Shown: positions 38,439 to 48,949, counted from the stretch's first letter. The stretch is 64,000 nucleotides of DNA from Microcoleus sp. bin48.metabat.b7b8b9.023 (GCF_013299185.1 NZ_JAAFKG010000001.1:124001-188000); one strand, 5' to 3'. Translations and numbers: made by a program. The notes: generated by a model from the letters alone, not told the origin.

Positions 38439-41400
38439 TTACCTCTTTTCAATAGGCAATCGCACACCGAAAGTCGAGCCGAGTCCCAGGCCGGGACTTT
38501 GGGCCCAGACAGTGCCGCCATGGAGTTCCACGAGATGGCGGACGATCGCCAATCCGATTCCCAACCCGCCGTAATTGCGTGTATGACTGCTGTCAGCTTG
38601 GCGGAAGCGATCGAACACAAAGGGCAAAAACTCCTTGCTGATGCCAATTCCTGTATCGGTAACGGCGATCGTCACAGAGCGAACCGGAGACGGAGACAAC
38701 ATCGCACTAGGAGCCGATCGCGGTTCCCCCTCCTCCGAGAGCCTGATTTCCACGCTACCGGACGGTGGCGTAAACTTAATGGCATTCGAGACCAAATTCC
38801 ACACAACCTGCTGCAAACGAGTAGCATCGCCCCTCACCAAGCTCACCCCTTCGCCATAAAAAGTCGCCAATTCAACTCCCCGAGCTTCAGCATCAGGGGC
38901 GAGCGCTTTGACTGCGGTTTCTACAATCGGCACCAAATCCACGGGGCGCAGCTTCAAACACACTTTGCCACTCACAATCCGGGAAACGTCCAGCAAATCC
39001 TCAATCATCTGAGTCTGCAACCGCCCGTTTCGCTCGATCGTCTCCAAACCCACAGCCGTTTTTTCGGCACTCAACTTGCGCTGTCGCAGTATCTGGGCCC
39101 AGCCGACAACTGCATTCAGAGGCGTCCGCAACTCGTGAGAAAGCGTTGCCAAAAACTCGTCTTTAATCCGGTTGGCCTCCGCTGCTTCCCGGTAAAGCCG
39201 CGCATTATCGATCGCCACCGCCGCATCCCGCGCCAAATCCGAGAGCAAAATCAAATCGCCCTCGCAACAGCGGCGGCCGGACTCTCCGCACAGCAACGAA
39301 ATCGCTCCCAGCGTCCGCCCGCGAGCGATCAGCGGCACGCAGATTGCCGACAGCGGGTTCTGGTAGCACAGCACTTCCAACAGTTCGTTGTCCGACAGCA
39401 CCGCCTCGATCGCCCAATGCGGTATTTCTGGGTAGAGCTTCGATTCCCCAGTCCGCAGCACCTTTGCTACTCCGTGGCGTCCCTGGGGGTCTACCGGCAA
39501 ACGGCGATCGATTTGCCACAACAGAGCGACTTTGCTCGGATCTGAGTGAGCAACTGCTTGCAAGCCGATCGAGCCGTCAGCCTCGATTAAATGCACGCAG
39601 CACCAATCCCCCAGCCCCGGTACTGCTAAATCTGCCAAATCTTGCAGCGCCTCTTGGTAATTCAAAGAAGCCGATGAGAGCACAGCCAAAGCTCGGGCGC
39701 GCAAATCCGCTGTGGCGGCCGATCGCTGGCGATCGTCAATATCAGTACAAGTCCCGAACCACTTGAGGATGTTTCCGTCAGCGTCCCGCACTGGCATGGC
39801 GCGACCCAGATGCCAGCGGTAAACCCCGTCAGATGCCCGTTTCAAGCGGTATTCCACCTCGTAGGTCTCCCCCATCTGCACCGACTCATTCCAGTGTTCC
39901 AGGCAATTTTCCAAGTCATCTGGATGTACCACTGGCTGCCACCCCCAGCCTTGAGTTTTTTCTAGGGTCAAACCGGTGTATTCAAACCAGCGTTGGTTGT
40001 AGTAGTCGATCCAGCCGTCAGGCCAAGCAGTCCAAACTATTTGGGGGATAGTTTCTGCGAGGATGCGGTACAAATGTTCGCTAGCTTCGGCTGCGCGACG
40101 GGCGGTTTGTTCCCGCGCCCAAGCCTGATTTCGCTGTTCTTCGGCCTCTTTGCGATCGCTGATGTCGCTAATGACGCCGATCCATTTCCACGGATGGCCT
40201 TGTTTGTCAAGAACTACTTTGCCCCGATCGATCCAGTGGAGCAAGCCACCACCGGAGCATTGCACGCGGTATTCCTGCAAAAATGGGGCAGTCCAATTGT
40301 CTGGCCCGCTCAAATATCGATCGACTGCGGCCTCGATTTGCGATCGGTCTTCCGAATTTAAAATACTGTTCCAAGCTGCTCTCGTCCTCGGAAATCTGCC
40401 TTTTTTGTACCCCAAAATTTCATCTACACGACCAAACCACAGCACGATACCGGTCTCGATATCCCATTCGTAAATTAAATCGCTAGCACTTTCTGCCGCA
40501 ATCCGAAACCGCTCTTCTGACTGTCGCAGCACTTCCATAAACTTAAAGCGTTCCGTCACGTCCAAAACCAGAGACAGCATCGAGATCAACTGTCCAGAAT
40601 CGCTGTAAAAAGCCGAATTGTGCCACTCGCAATGCACCAAAGAACCCGACTTATCATAATTGCTGTTGCGAACGACATTGCACCGTTCGTGTTGGTTTTT
40701 CAAACTCTCAATTGCCGCTTGTACATCTTTCACATCGCCGTCAAAAATAAAGTTCCATTCGCTAAAATGCTTGCCTAAAACTTCTGTTGCCTTCCACCCA
40801 AAAATCTTTTCAGCAGCCGGAGACCACCCACTGAGGCGAAAATTTTCATCCCACTCAATCACAGCTAGGGGCGTATTTTCAAAATGAGAAGTCAGTTTTT
40901 GCAGGGCGTCGCCCAGGGATGCTTCTACTTGCTTGCGGTCAGTAATATCGCTAAAAGAAATAGCCATACCGTCGCCCAATTTAACGGTCATAATCCGAAA
41001 CCAGCCGACAATGCCTTCGCTGTTGTAAGAAATCTCAGTATTGAGCGGAATTCCTGTTTCTACAACTTGCACGTAACGATCGAACAAACCGCTATCTTGA
41101 TGACCGGGCAGCACTTGCAGCAATCGCTTTCCGACCAATTCGCCCGGAGTGCTTTGCTGAATTTTTGCCGCAGCGGGATTGACGTATTCCCATTCAAAAT
41201 CGACAATTTTGGAACCGTCTCGAATGCTGCGAAACACGTTAAATCCGTCTAGAGATAATTCCTGAAAAGCGCGAAAGCGTTCTTCGCTTGCTTGCAGCTT
41301 GTTGGCAATTTCCAGCAGGAGTTGTTGGACTCCCTCCGACTGCGCTATTTCTAGGAGCAATTGCTGGTTAATTGGCCCGAGTTCGCTGCTGGGGGATGGG

Positions 41401-41855
41401 ACGGGATTTTCAAAGGTACAGCCAGCTTGCGGTCGATCGGCCTTTTGAGTTTCCAGCGCTGTATTTGCTGCTAATTGTGTCGCCCGCCCCGCAGCCAACA
41501 CTTGAAAAAGCGAGGGCATCAATTCCAACACAGCCCACACAGAAATGACAGCGGTAACGGCGGCGAGCAAACTTGACAGCGCATAACTGGGATGCACCAG
41601 CATCGAAACTTGCATCAGGTGAGTTGTGCCACCGCAGAAAAACCCGAGTCCCAATAGGATAAAACCCTTGCTTGCAGGCACGTCCCGCTGCTTCCTGGCA
41701 AAGTAGATCAGCATCGCTGGAATTGAGTAATAAGCCAAGGCAATTAACAAATCGCTCACCGCGTGCAATCCCACTAACTGCGATTGCCACTCTTCCCATC
41801 CACCTTGGGGCATAAAATTGTGCTTAAATGACATAATCTTAAGAAAATTCTGCAT
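38439..41855 (-). CDS. Histidine kinase with ETR-like membrane domain, several PAS, GAF, HisKA, HATPase
   Basis: N-terminus SDLLIALAYYSIPAMLIYFARK...CGGTTHL; TLSHELRTPLNAVVGW; GGLGIGLAIVRHLVELHGG. Confidence 0.93.
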   Translation of the reverse strand: MQNFLKIMSFKHNFMPQGGWEEWQSQLVGLHAVSDLLIALAYYSIPAMLIYFARKQRDVPASKGFILLGLGFFCGGTTHLMQVSMLVHPSYALSSLLAAVTAVISVWAVLELMPSLFQVLAAGRATQLAANTALETQKADRPQAGCTFENPVPSPSSELGPINQQLLLEIAQSEGVQQLLLEIANKLQASEERFRAFQELSLDGFNVFRSIRDGSKIVDFEWEYVNPAAAKIQQSTPGELVGKRLLQVLPGHQDSGLFDRYVQVVETGIPLNTEISYNSEGIVGWFRIMTVKLGDGMAISFSDITDRKQVEASLGDALQKLTSHFENTPLAVIEWDENFRLSGWSPAAEKIFGWKATEVLGKHFSEWNFIFDGDVKDVQAAIESLKNQHERCNVVRNSNYDKSGSLVHCEWHNSAFYSDSGQLISMLSLVLDVTERFKFMEVLRQSEERFRIAAESASDLIYEWDIETGIVLWFGRVDEILGYKKGRFPRTRAAWNSILNSEDRSQIEAAVDRYLSGPDNWTAPFLQEYRVQCSGGGLLHWIDRGKVVLDKQGHPWKWIGVISDISDRKEAEEQRNQAWAREQTARRAAEASEHLYRILAETIPQIVWTAWPDGWIDYYNQRWFEYTGLTLEKTQGWGWQPVVHPDDLENCLEHWNESVQMGETYEVEYRLKRASDGVYRWHLGRAMPVRDADGNILKWFGTCTDIDDRQRSAATADLRARALAVLSSASLNYQEALQDLADLAVPGLGDWCCVHLIEADGSIGLQAVAHSDPSKVALLWQIDRRLPVDPQGRHGVAKVLRTGESKLYPEIPHWAIEAVLSDNELLEVLCYQNPLSAICVPLIARGRTLGAISLLCGESGRRCCEGDLILLSDLARDAAVAIDNARLYREAAEANRIKDEFLATLSHELRTPLNAVVGWAQILRQRKLSAEKTAVGLETIERNGRLQTQMIEDLLDVSRIVSGKVCLKLRPVDLVPIVETAVKALAPDAEARGVELATFYGEGVSLVRGDATRLQQVVWNLVSNAIKFTPPSGSVEIRLSEEGEPRSAPSAMLSPSPVRSVTIAVTDTGIGISKEFLPFVFDRFRQADSSHTRNYGGLGIGLAIVRHLVELHGGTVWAQSPGLGLGSTFGVRLPIEKR

Positions 41856-41945
41856 TTCGCCTTTCCTGTGCGATCGATCGTACTTGCACTTGTGTTGCTG
41901 ACCCGCTAATTCCTAGTTTATAGCTGGTAAAAGTATAGTCATTTA

Positions 41946-43214
41946 TTACATGACATGGGAGGCGTTAAATCCCTCCCCCTTCACTTTTACTTTGAGCGGA
42001 TTAACCCGCCTCGGCTGAACTACGCAGCTCTCTATCCCATTGCTAAACGCATTTGGGATTGCTTTTCTGAGGATGTTGTAAGAACCGTTCACATCAGAGT
42101 TAATTAATTGACCGGCTAATGTTCTGTATAATCCTCTTTTGATTCGCCTGCCACTAAATATGACATCCAAAGCGCCAGTAGACCCGTACACAGGAATTGG
42201 ATCTAGATTCAAGAAGCTCGATTTAGACGTGTAAGATTCTTCTTGCACTATCACCTTAATTCCCACCAATCGAGCTTTGTATTCCAACATCTCAATTAGT
42301 CGAGCGTGAGGAATGCTGACAAAGTTTTGATTAGTTCGTTTTCCCAGGTCAATTTCTGTTTTCCACTGTGCATTTTTGCCAATTACTAGCGTCCCAATTT
42401 GATGAGTTGTCAAAAGTTCGACTATTAATCGACTTGTGTGATGCAAGTAATTATCGACTTTTTGGTTGCGACACCGGGTTAAGCGTTGAATGCGTGATGA
42501 GGTTTTGCGACTACCTTTCAATTGAGACTGCAATCGCGATGAGCGTTTATTGTAGAACTGGTTAATTGACTTCAATGGTCGCCCGTTAATCAACAAAGGA
42601 ATAAATCCCGGTTGATTTGAAGTTAGCGCCGCTAAATTATTCAGTCCTAAATCGATACTAGCTACGAAGTTGCTACTACTAGCGGTGGACTCCGGCTCAT
42701 TATAAATTACCTCAATTACATAAGCATCGCATTTGGGAACCAGTCTGACTTGGCAGATTCGTTCGGGGTTTACTTTGGTTTTGATTAAAATCTCAGTACC
42801 CGACAGCTTAATGATTCCTTTCTTCAGTTGCTTGCTGCTAATCGCCTGAATTGTATAAACTAGGATATTTCGACCTTTGACTTTATCTTTGTACTTTGGC
42901 AGTTTTGGAGGGCCAGTAAATTTAGAGGAATCTTTTTTGTAAGCCTTGAGAGCCTCAAAAAATGATTTCCAGTTTTTGTCTAACACCATCAAGATTTGCT
43001 GGCTTACTTTAGCTGGCAGGGCTTTGTATGCCTCGTGGGACTTCATCAAGCAATTCATTTCGTTGTAGCCGACATAGCCCCATCCATAAATGAAACTCTG
43101 ACGAATGACGTAGTTGGCCGCATTGTAGAGATTTTTTGATTTAAAAGCTAGTGTGTCAATTTCAGTGAAACGATATTCCGTCGATTTAATGATGTGCCTT
43201 TCTGTTAGCTGCAT
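41946..43214 (-). mobile_element. tnpB: IS200/IS605 (IS1341-type) TnpB, no adjacent tnpA
   Basis: 422 aa; SIDLGLNNLAAL, VQEESYTSKSSFLNLDPIPVYG, INSDVNGSYNILRKA (RuvC acidic residues present). Confidence 0.93.
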
Positions 43215-43599
43215 TTAAGGCTTCCATTTTTTAACCTATGTGTAGTTCACTCGACCACCATGATAATATCATACTACCATTGTTTATAATTTCTTATAAA
43301 CTCAACGAAGTTTTACAATACACAAAAAAACCGAAAACAACAATAACTTTAGGCGGCGGATGAAAGTTTATCGCAGATTTCAACCTGTCGGCAAGATTCG
43401 GACATTCGTTGACAGTAATACGGAGAGTTAGATACTATAATCTTCACAAAAATATACGATATAAAATGCTAAATTTCAACTTTTGATTTTATCTAAAAAA
43501 CTTAGCTAAAGTCCTGGAAAAAACCACTGCCACTGTACAGTCGATCGAAGCTGCTTAGGAATGAGAATTAAACAACTTACATACAATTTGATAATTCTT

Positions 43600-43656
43600 G
43601 TGGGATGGGCCCAAAGAGCCCGTCCTTTCTGAACGGGCTCTTTGGGCCCATCCCAC
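43600..43656. repeat. Long perfect inverted repeat GTGGGATGGGC-family, copy 2
   Basis: GTGGGATGGGCCCAAAGAGCCCGT...ACGGGCTCTTTGGGCCCATCCCAC. Confidence 0.97.
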
Positions 43657-44003
43657 AAAACTGTGTAAATTATTTAATTTGCGATCGTGAGTTGCCAACT
43701 TGAAAACATCGCTCGCTCAATTTTGCTCAACAGAATCGTTATGATTGATAAAATTGCCCGTTCATATAATATAATGGATTCAATAGAGGAGAATGGAATA
43801 GTCTAAGTCTTATTTAGCCTAATAAATCCTAACCGAGCAAATTAATTTATAGGGCCAAGCATCCGCGCCTCTAGAACCAGAATCCAAACTAATCTGCACC
43901 TGTATCAAGCTGTACTAAATTATTCTACTCAATCGGTTAATGTCTCTAAAGTCTCTGACGATCTCCCAGTCAAATTTCTCAAACCATCTCGAATTAAACA
44001 TCC

Positions 44004-44993
44004 ATGCGCTTAGAGCAGCTTCAAGCATTTCTTTCAGTTGCTGAAACCGGTAGCTTTCAGCAAGCAGCCCGGAAGTGCGGCGTTACCCAATCGACTATTA
44101 GCCGTCAAGTGCAGGGACTTGAAGCGGAGGTGGGTTTGTCGCTGTTTCACCGCACCGCCCATGCCAAGCTGACAGTGGGAGGGGAACGCCTGTTACCTCA
44201 CGCTCGCAAAATCTGTCAGAGTTGGCGAAATGCTGCGGAAGAATTGGGAGACTTGCTGGCGGGAAAGCAGCCGGAACTTTGCGTGGCTGCGATTCACTCG
44301 GTTTGCGCTGCTTATTTACCGCCTGTGCTGCAAAGGTTTTGTCGCAGCTATCCTGAGGTGCAGTTGCGCGTGACATCCCTGGGAAGCGATCGAGCTTTGA
44401 AAGTTCTCAAAGACGGTTTGGTGGACATCGCGGTGGTGATGAACAACCGCTATTTTACTCAAGCCCCGGAAATGTTGGTTGAGGTGCTCTACAATGAGCC
44501 GATCGAGGTATTAATGGCCGCGAGTCATCCCCTGGCCCAGTACGATCGAGTACCTTGGCCGGAATTGATTTGTTACCCGCAAGTGGTGTTTAAGGACGGG
44601 TACGGAATGCAGCGCATGGTACAAGAGCAATTCGGACGCATCGGTGCTAAACTTCATGCTGTTTTGGAACTCAACACTCTCGATGCTTTTCGAGGCGTGG
44701 TGCGCCAGGGAGAATTGATTGCTTTGCTGCCGCATTCAGCTTTGCTAGACGCTAAGGCCGATCGCACTTTAGCAATTCGCTCGATCGCTCAAGAAAGCGC
44801 AAATTCCAAGGTTTCGGCGATCCTCTTCGAGGGCTTCCCTAACGGACAATCGGCGATCGATCCGACTTGGACTCGCGAAGTGGTGTTGGTAACAACTCAC
44901 GATCGAATGCAAATTCCGCCGATCGCCCATTTCTGGAATCTAGTACGGGAACTTGTGCCACCACGTGATGTCATCAAAGTAGTAAAATCCTGA
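44004..44993 (+). CDS. LysR-family transcriptional regulator
   Basis: MRLEQLQAFLSVAETGSFQQAARKCGVTQSTISRQVQGLEAEVGLSLFHR. Confidence 0.94.
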   Translation: MRLEQLQAFLSVAETGSFQQAARKCGVTQSTISRQVQGLEAEVGLSLFHRTAHAKLTVGGERLLPHARKICQSWRNAAEELGDLLAGKQPELCVAAIHSVCAAYLPPVLQRFCRSYPEVQLRVTSLGSDRALKVLKDGLVDIAVVMNNRYFTQAPEMLVEVLYNEPIEVLMAASHPLAQYDRVPWPELICYPQVVFKDGYGMQRMVQEQFGRIGAKLHAVLELNTLDAFRGVVRQGELIALLPHSALLDAKADRTLAIRSIAQESANSKVSAILFEGFPNGQSAIDPTWTREVVLVTTHDRMQIPPIAHFWNLVRELVPPRDVIKVVKS

Positions 44994-45178
44994 AATTAAT
45001 ATCTATTTCTAATTGAGATTTGAAATTTGAGATTTGAGATTTGAGGGCGTCACCAATTACTAATAACCAATAACAACAACCAACAACCAATGACGACTAA
45101 CAACTAACAACTAACAACTAACAACTAACAACTAACAACTGACAACTGACAACTGACAAATTCCCAACTTCAATAATT

Positions 45179-46243
45179 ATGAGTGACGCATTTAGAGAAT
45201 TGCTGCGAAAAATTGGCAGCGGAATACACACAGGAGAAAACTTAACTCGATCGCAATCAGCAGCAGCCACGCGAATGATGCTGCTAGGAGAAGCAACACC
45301 GACTCAAATCGGAGCTTTCATGATTTCCCATCGCATCAAACGGCCCACCGGCGAAGAATTAGCCGGAATGCTGGATGCTTACGAAGAATTGGGGCCAATG
45401 CTTGCCCCTCCCAACCGAGAAAAAGGATTTGCCGTTTCTAGCGTCGCCGTGTTTGGCGTAGCCTACGACGGGCGATCGCGCACCGCTCCAATTAGCCCAA
45501 TAACCGCCCTAATATTAGCCGCCTCTGGCGTCCCAACCGTCATGCACGGAGGGGAGACAATGCCAACCAAAGAAGGCATTCCCCTAATCGAAATTTGGCG
45601 CGGTTTGGGAGTTGACTGGAGAAAACTTAGTTTAGAAAAAGTCCAGCAAGTTTTTGACAATACCGGTTTAGGTTTTGTTTACCTTCCCAAGCATTTTCCT
45701 CAAGCCGCGAGTTTAGTGCCCTACCGCCGCGAAATCGGCAAACGGCCGCCTTTTTCGACAATGGAATTGATGTGGTGTCCCTGCGCCGGCGACGTTAACG
45801 TCATCTCAGGCTACGTGCACCCGCCTACAGAGGGTATGTTTCAAGCAGCCTTTGAGTTGCGGGGAGTCAAGAATTATACCACAGTCAAAGGATTGGAGGG
45901 CAGTTGCGACTTGCCGCGCGATCGAACTGCAATTATCGGCATTGCTAAACCGGGCGCCGAGTTCGAGCGAGTGCTTTTAGCCCACGGAGATTACGGTTTT
46001 AGCAGTACAAATCCCGCCTTTGAATCAGCATCTGAGTTATTCAAACAAATGCAGGAAGTTTTGTTAGGAAAACCCTCAGAACTGATGCAATCTGCTATCT
46101 GGAACGGCGGATTTTATCTGTGGCGCAGCGGAATTTGTTTGGATATGAACTCGGGCTTAATTGAAGCGGAAAATTTATTAAGCAGCGGTGAAGTCGTGCA
46201 AAAACTAGAGGAAGTTAGCAAAGCAGTTAGTGCTTTGAATTGA
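45179..46243 (+). CDS. Anthranilate phosphoribosyltransferase-family protein (TrpD2-like)
   Basis: LTRSQSAAATRMMLLGEATPTQIGAFMISHRIKRPTGEELAGMLDAYE, TVMHGGETMPTKEG. Confidence 0.82.
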   Translation: MSDAFRELLRKIGSGIHTGENLTRSQSAAATRMMLLGEATPTQIGAFMISHRIKRPTGEELAGMLDAYEELGPMLAPPNREKGFAVSSVAVFGVAYDGRSRTAPISPITALILAASGVPTVMHGGETMPTKEGIPLIEIWRGLGVDWRKLSLEKVQQVFDNTGLGFVYLPKHFPQAASLVPYRREIGKRPPFSTMELMWCPCAGDVNVISGYVHPPTEGMFQAAFELRGVKNYTTVKGLEGSCDLPRDRTAIIGIAKPGAEFERVLLAHGDYGFSSTNPAFESASELFKQMQEVLLGKPSELMQSAIWNGGFYLWRSGICLDMNSGLIEAENLLSSGEVVQKLEEVSKAVSALN

Positions 46244-46342
46244 ACACAATCAATCAGGTTGACAGTTGACAGTTGACAGTTGACAGTTGACAGTTAACTA
46301 ATGACCAATCACCAATGACTAATGACTAATGACCAATGACCA

Positions 46343-46948
46343 ATGACTAACGATAAAATAGCAGTAATTGTACTCGCAGGCGGTCAAAGTTCGCGGATGG
46401 GTACGGATAAAGCTCTCCTAGAAATTGAGGGTAAAAGCCTGTTGCAGCGGGCGTGTGAGGTTGCAGCAGCCTTAACGCCACAAGTGTATGTTTTGACAGC
46501 TTGGCCCGATCGCTATCGATCGACCGCAACCCAAAAATCCCAATTTCTGGTAGAGTACAATCCGGGCTCCGGCCCCTTAGTGGCATTGACTCAAGGACTG
46601 ACGGACATTTCAGCCGACTGGATTTTACTGTTAGCTTGCGATTTGCCCTTATTAGATTCCCGAATCATTGATAATTGGGCGAGTAAGTTAACAGAATTTC
46701 CCCCATCTACCTTAGCAGTTGTCCCCTATCAAAATTCGCGCTGGGAGCCATTATGCGGTTTCTACCGCAAACAATCTCTATCCAGCTTGCAAAGTTTTAT
46801 TGACAAAGGGGGACGTTCATTTCAAGAGTGGTTAAATCAAATCCAAGCAATCCCTCTACCCGTAGGCGAACCAGAAGCACTAATGTTATCAAATTGCAAT
46901 ACATCAGAAGAGTTTGAGCAATTAAAAGGTAAAATGTTTGACAGTTGA
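46343..46948 (+). CDS. mobA: Molybdenum cofactor guanylyltransferase
   Basis: VLAGGQSSRMGTDKALLEIEGKSLLQRA, LACDLPLLDSR; start and stop codons inside heptamer arrays. Confidence 0.9.
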   Translation: MTNDKIAVIVLAGGQSSRMGTDKALLEIEGKSLLQRACEVAAALTPQVYVLTAWPDRYRSTATQKSQFLVEYNPGSGPLVALTQGLTDISADWILLLACDLPLLDSRIIDNWASKLTEFPPSTLAVVPYQNSRWEPLCGFYRKQSLSSLQSFIDKGGRSFQEWLNQIQAIPLPVGEPEALMLSNCNTSEEFEQLKGKMFDS

Positions 46949-47102
46949 CAGTTGACAGTTGACAGTTGACAGTTGACAGACTAATGACGAATAGCTTTCG
47001 CGAGCGGGGACGCTCATACTTAAGGACTAATAGCGTTCGCGAGCTCTTAAGCTCACACTAATGACTAATGACTAATGACTAATGACTAATAACTAATAAC
47101 TA

Positions 47103-48278
47103 ATGATTAACGAATATTGGTTGCTCGATCGCGAAATCACATTCCTCAACCACGGTTCCTTTGGAGCCTGTCCGATTCCCGTACTGGAAGCACAAACCAG
47201 TTTTAGAGAACAACTGGAAAGAGAACCATTGCGCTTTTTAATGCGGGAATTTGAGCCGCTGTTAGATAACGCTAGAAATCAGTTAGCTGCCTTTATCGGT
47301 GCAGGCGAAGAAGAGCTAGCCTTTGTGCCGAATGCTACCACTGGAGTCAATGCCGTTTTGCGATCGATCTCTTTTAATCCGGGCGACGAATTGCTAACCA
47401 CAAATCAGGAATACAACGCCTGCCGCAACACACTAGATTTTATCGCAGAGCGCACAGGTGCCAAAGTAATAGTAGCAGAAATACCATTTCCCATAGAATC
47501 GCCCCAACAAATTATCGAAGCAATAATTAAGTGCGTTTCCCCGAAAACAAAACTAGCTTTATTAGACCATATTGTCAGCCAAACAGGTTTAATCTTCCCC
47601 ATCAAACAGTTAGTCGGCGAATTAGCTAATCGTGGCGTAGATGTATTAGTAGACGGAGCTCACGCGCCAGGAATGGTAGCACTGAATTTAGAAGAAATCG
47701 GCGCCGCTTACTACACAGGAAATTGCCACAAATGGCTTTGCGCGCCCAAAGGAGCAGCTTTCCTGTACGTGCGGCGCGACAAACAACATAGCATTCGGCC
47801 AACTACCATCAGTCACGGCGCCAACTCACCGCGCGCCGACAAATCGCGCTTTCAACTAGAATTTGACTGGATGGGAACAGTCGATCCAAGTCCCTATTTG
47901 TGCGTACCTGTAGCCATTGATTTCATGGGTTCTTTGTTGAGTGGCGGCTGGCCGGAATTGATGGCAAAGAATCATGATTTAGCATTGGCTGGGAGACAAA
48001 TATTAGCAGATAAATTAGATTTGCCCCTGCCTTGTCCCGATGAAATGGTAGGTTCCATGGCTGTTATACCACTAGCCGACGAACAGCCTGACGCCGCTGC
48101 AACGGGTGGAATTCCACCATTGCAAGAGGTGCTGTGGCAGATTTTTAAAATAGAAGTACCCGTGATTCCTTGGCCGGATACTAGCAAGCGGCTGGTGAGG
48201 ATTTCAGCTCAATTTTACAATACCTTGCCACAGTATGAATATTTAGCGAAAGCGCTAGCTGAGCTAACAGGAAGCTGA
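47103..48278 (+). CDS. Class V aminotransferase (isopenicillin-N-epimerase-like)
   Basis: FLNHGSFGACP, FVPNATTGVNAVLRS, VDGAHAPGMVALNLEEIGAAYYTGNCHKWLCAPKGAAFLYV. Confidence 0.92.
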   Translation: MINEYWLLDREITFLNHGSFGACPIPVLEAQTSFREQLEREPLRFLMREFEPLLDNARNQLAAFIGAGEEELAFVPNATTGVNAVLRSISFNPGDELLTTNQEYNACRNTLDFIAERTGAKVIVAEIPFPIESPQQIIEAIIKCVSPKTKLALLDHIVSQTGLIFPIKQLVGELANRGVDVLVDGAHAPGMVALNLEEIGAAYYTGNCHKWLCAPKGAAFLYVRRDKQHSIRPTTISHGANSPRADKSRFQLEFDWMGTVDPSPYLCVPVAIDFMGSLLSGGWPELMAKNHDLALAGRQILADKLDLPLPCPDEMVGSMAVIPLADEQPDAAATGGIPPLQEVLWQIFKIEVPVIPWPDTSKRLVRISAQFYNTLPQYEYLAKALAELTGS

Positions 48279-48808
48279 CTAAAAGTTACCCAAAAAAAAC
48301 CTAACCCTTAACTAAAGAAATTCCCAAAAAAAAACAAGGTACGTTGTTGGGCTTCAGCCCTCTTTCAGGTACGTTGTTGGGCTTCAGCCCTCCGAAAATT
48401 TGTGACGAATGACAAGTTACGCAACAACTGCTTTTACCGAATCTACCTAAATACGCTTGGGTTAAAGCTTTCAAATGAGTTTAATCTCACAAATTTACAG
48501 AAAATACAAGCATTTTTTAACAGCCTGACTATGCTTAACTGAACCGTATCGATCTATAATCTACGGTAAGAGGGCTGAAGCCCAACAACGTACTTCACTT
48601 CCTAAAAAAACTGGCGAAATATAAATAGTATGTGAGCATCTGTAGGGATACGACAATGCCGCCTAGCTCACAGAACAGCGAGTTTTAATAATTGGCACAA
48701 TATTAAGAATTGTAGCAATTTATTTTAAATTGGTATTAAAACATAGCGCTCTAATCGGATTGTACACAACTTCCGCCCCACCGAATATAATGTATCAAGA
48801 CTTGCATT

Positions 48809-48915
48809 TATAGCCTTTCTCAAAAAAATGAAGTATGACTGACAGCTCATATAATCACTTAAACCAAGAGGGCTGAAGCCCAACAACGTACCTGATCTTT
48901 CTGAGAATCGCTATA
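48809..48915. mobile_element. MITE-like element A, 107 bp
   Basis: TATAGCCTTTCTCAAAAAAATGAAGTA ... TACCTGATCTTTCTGAGAATCGCTATA. Confidence 0.85.
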
Positions 48916-48949
48916 TCCCCAAAAAACAAAATAAAAAGAGGAGAATACG

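Noticed and set aside
38499-39545. 348-aa plus-strand ORF
   Set aside because: Antisense to the GAF/HisKA/HATPase region of the histidine kinase
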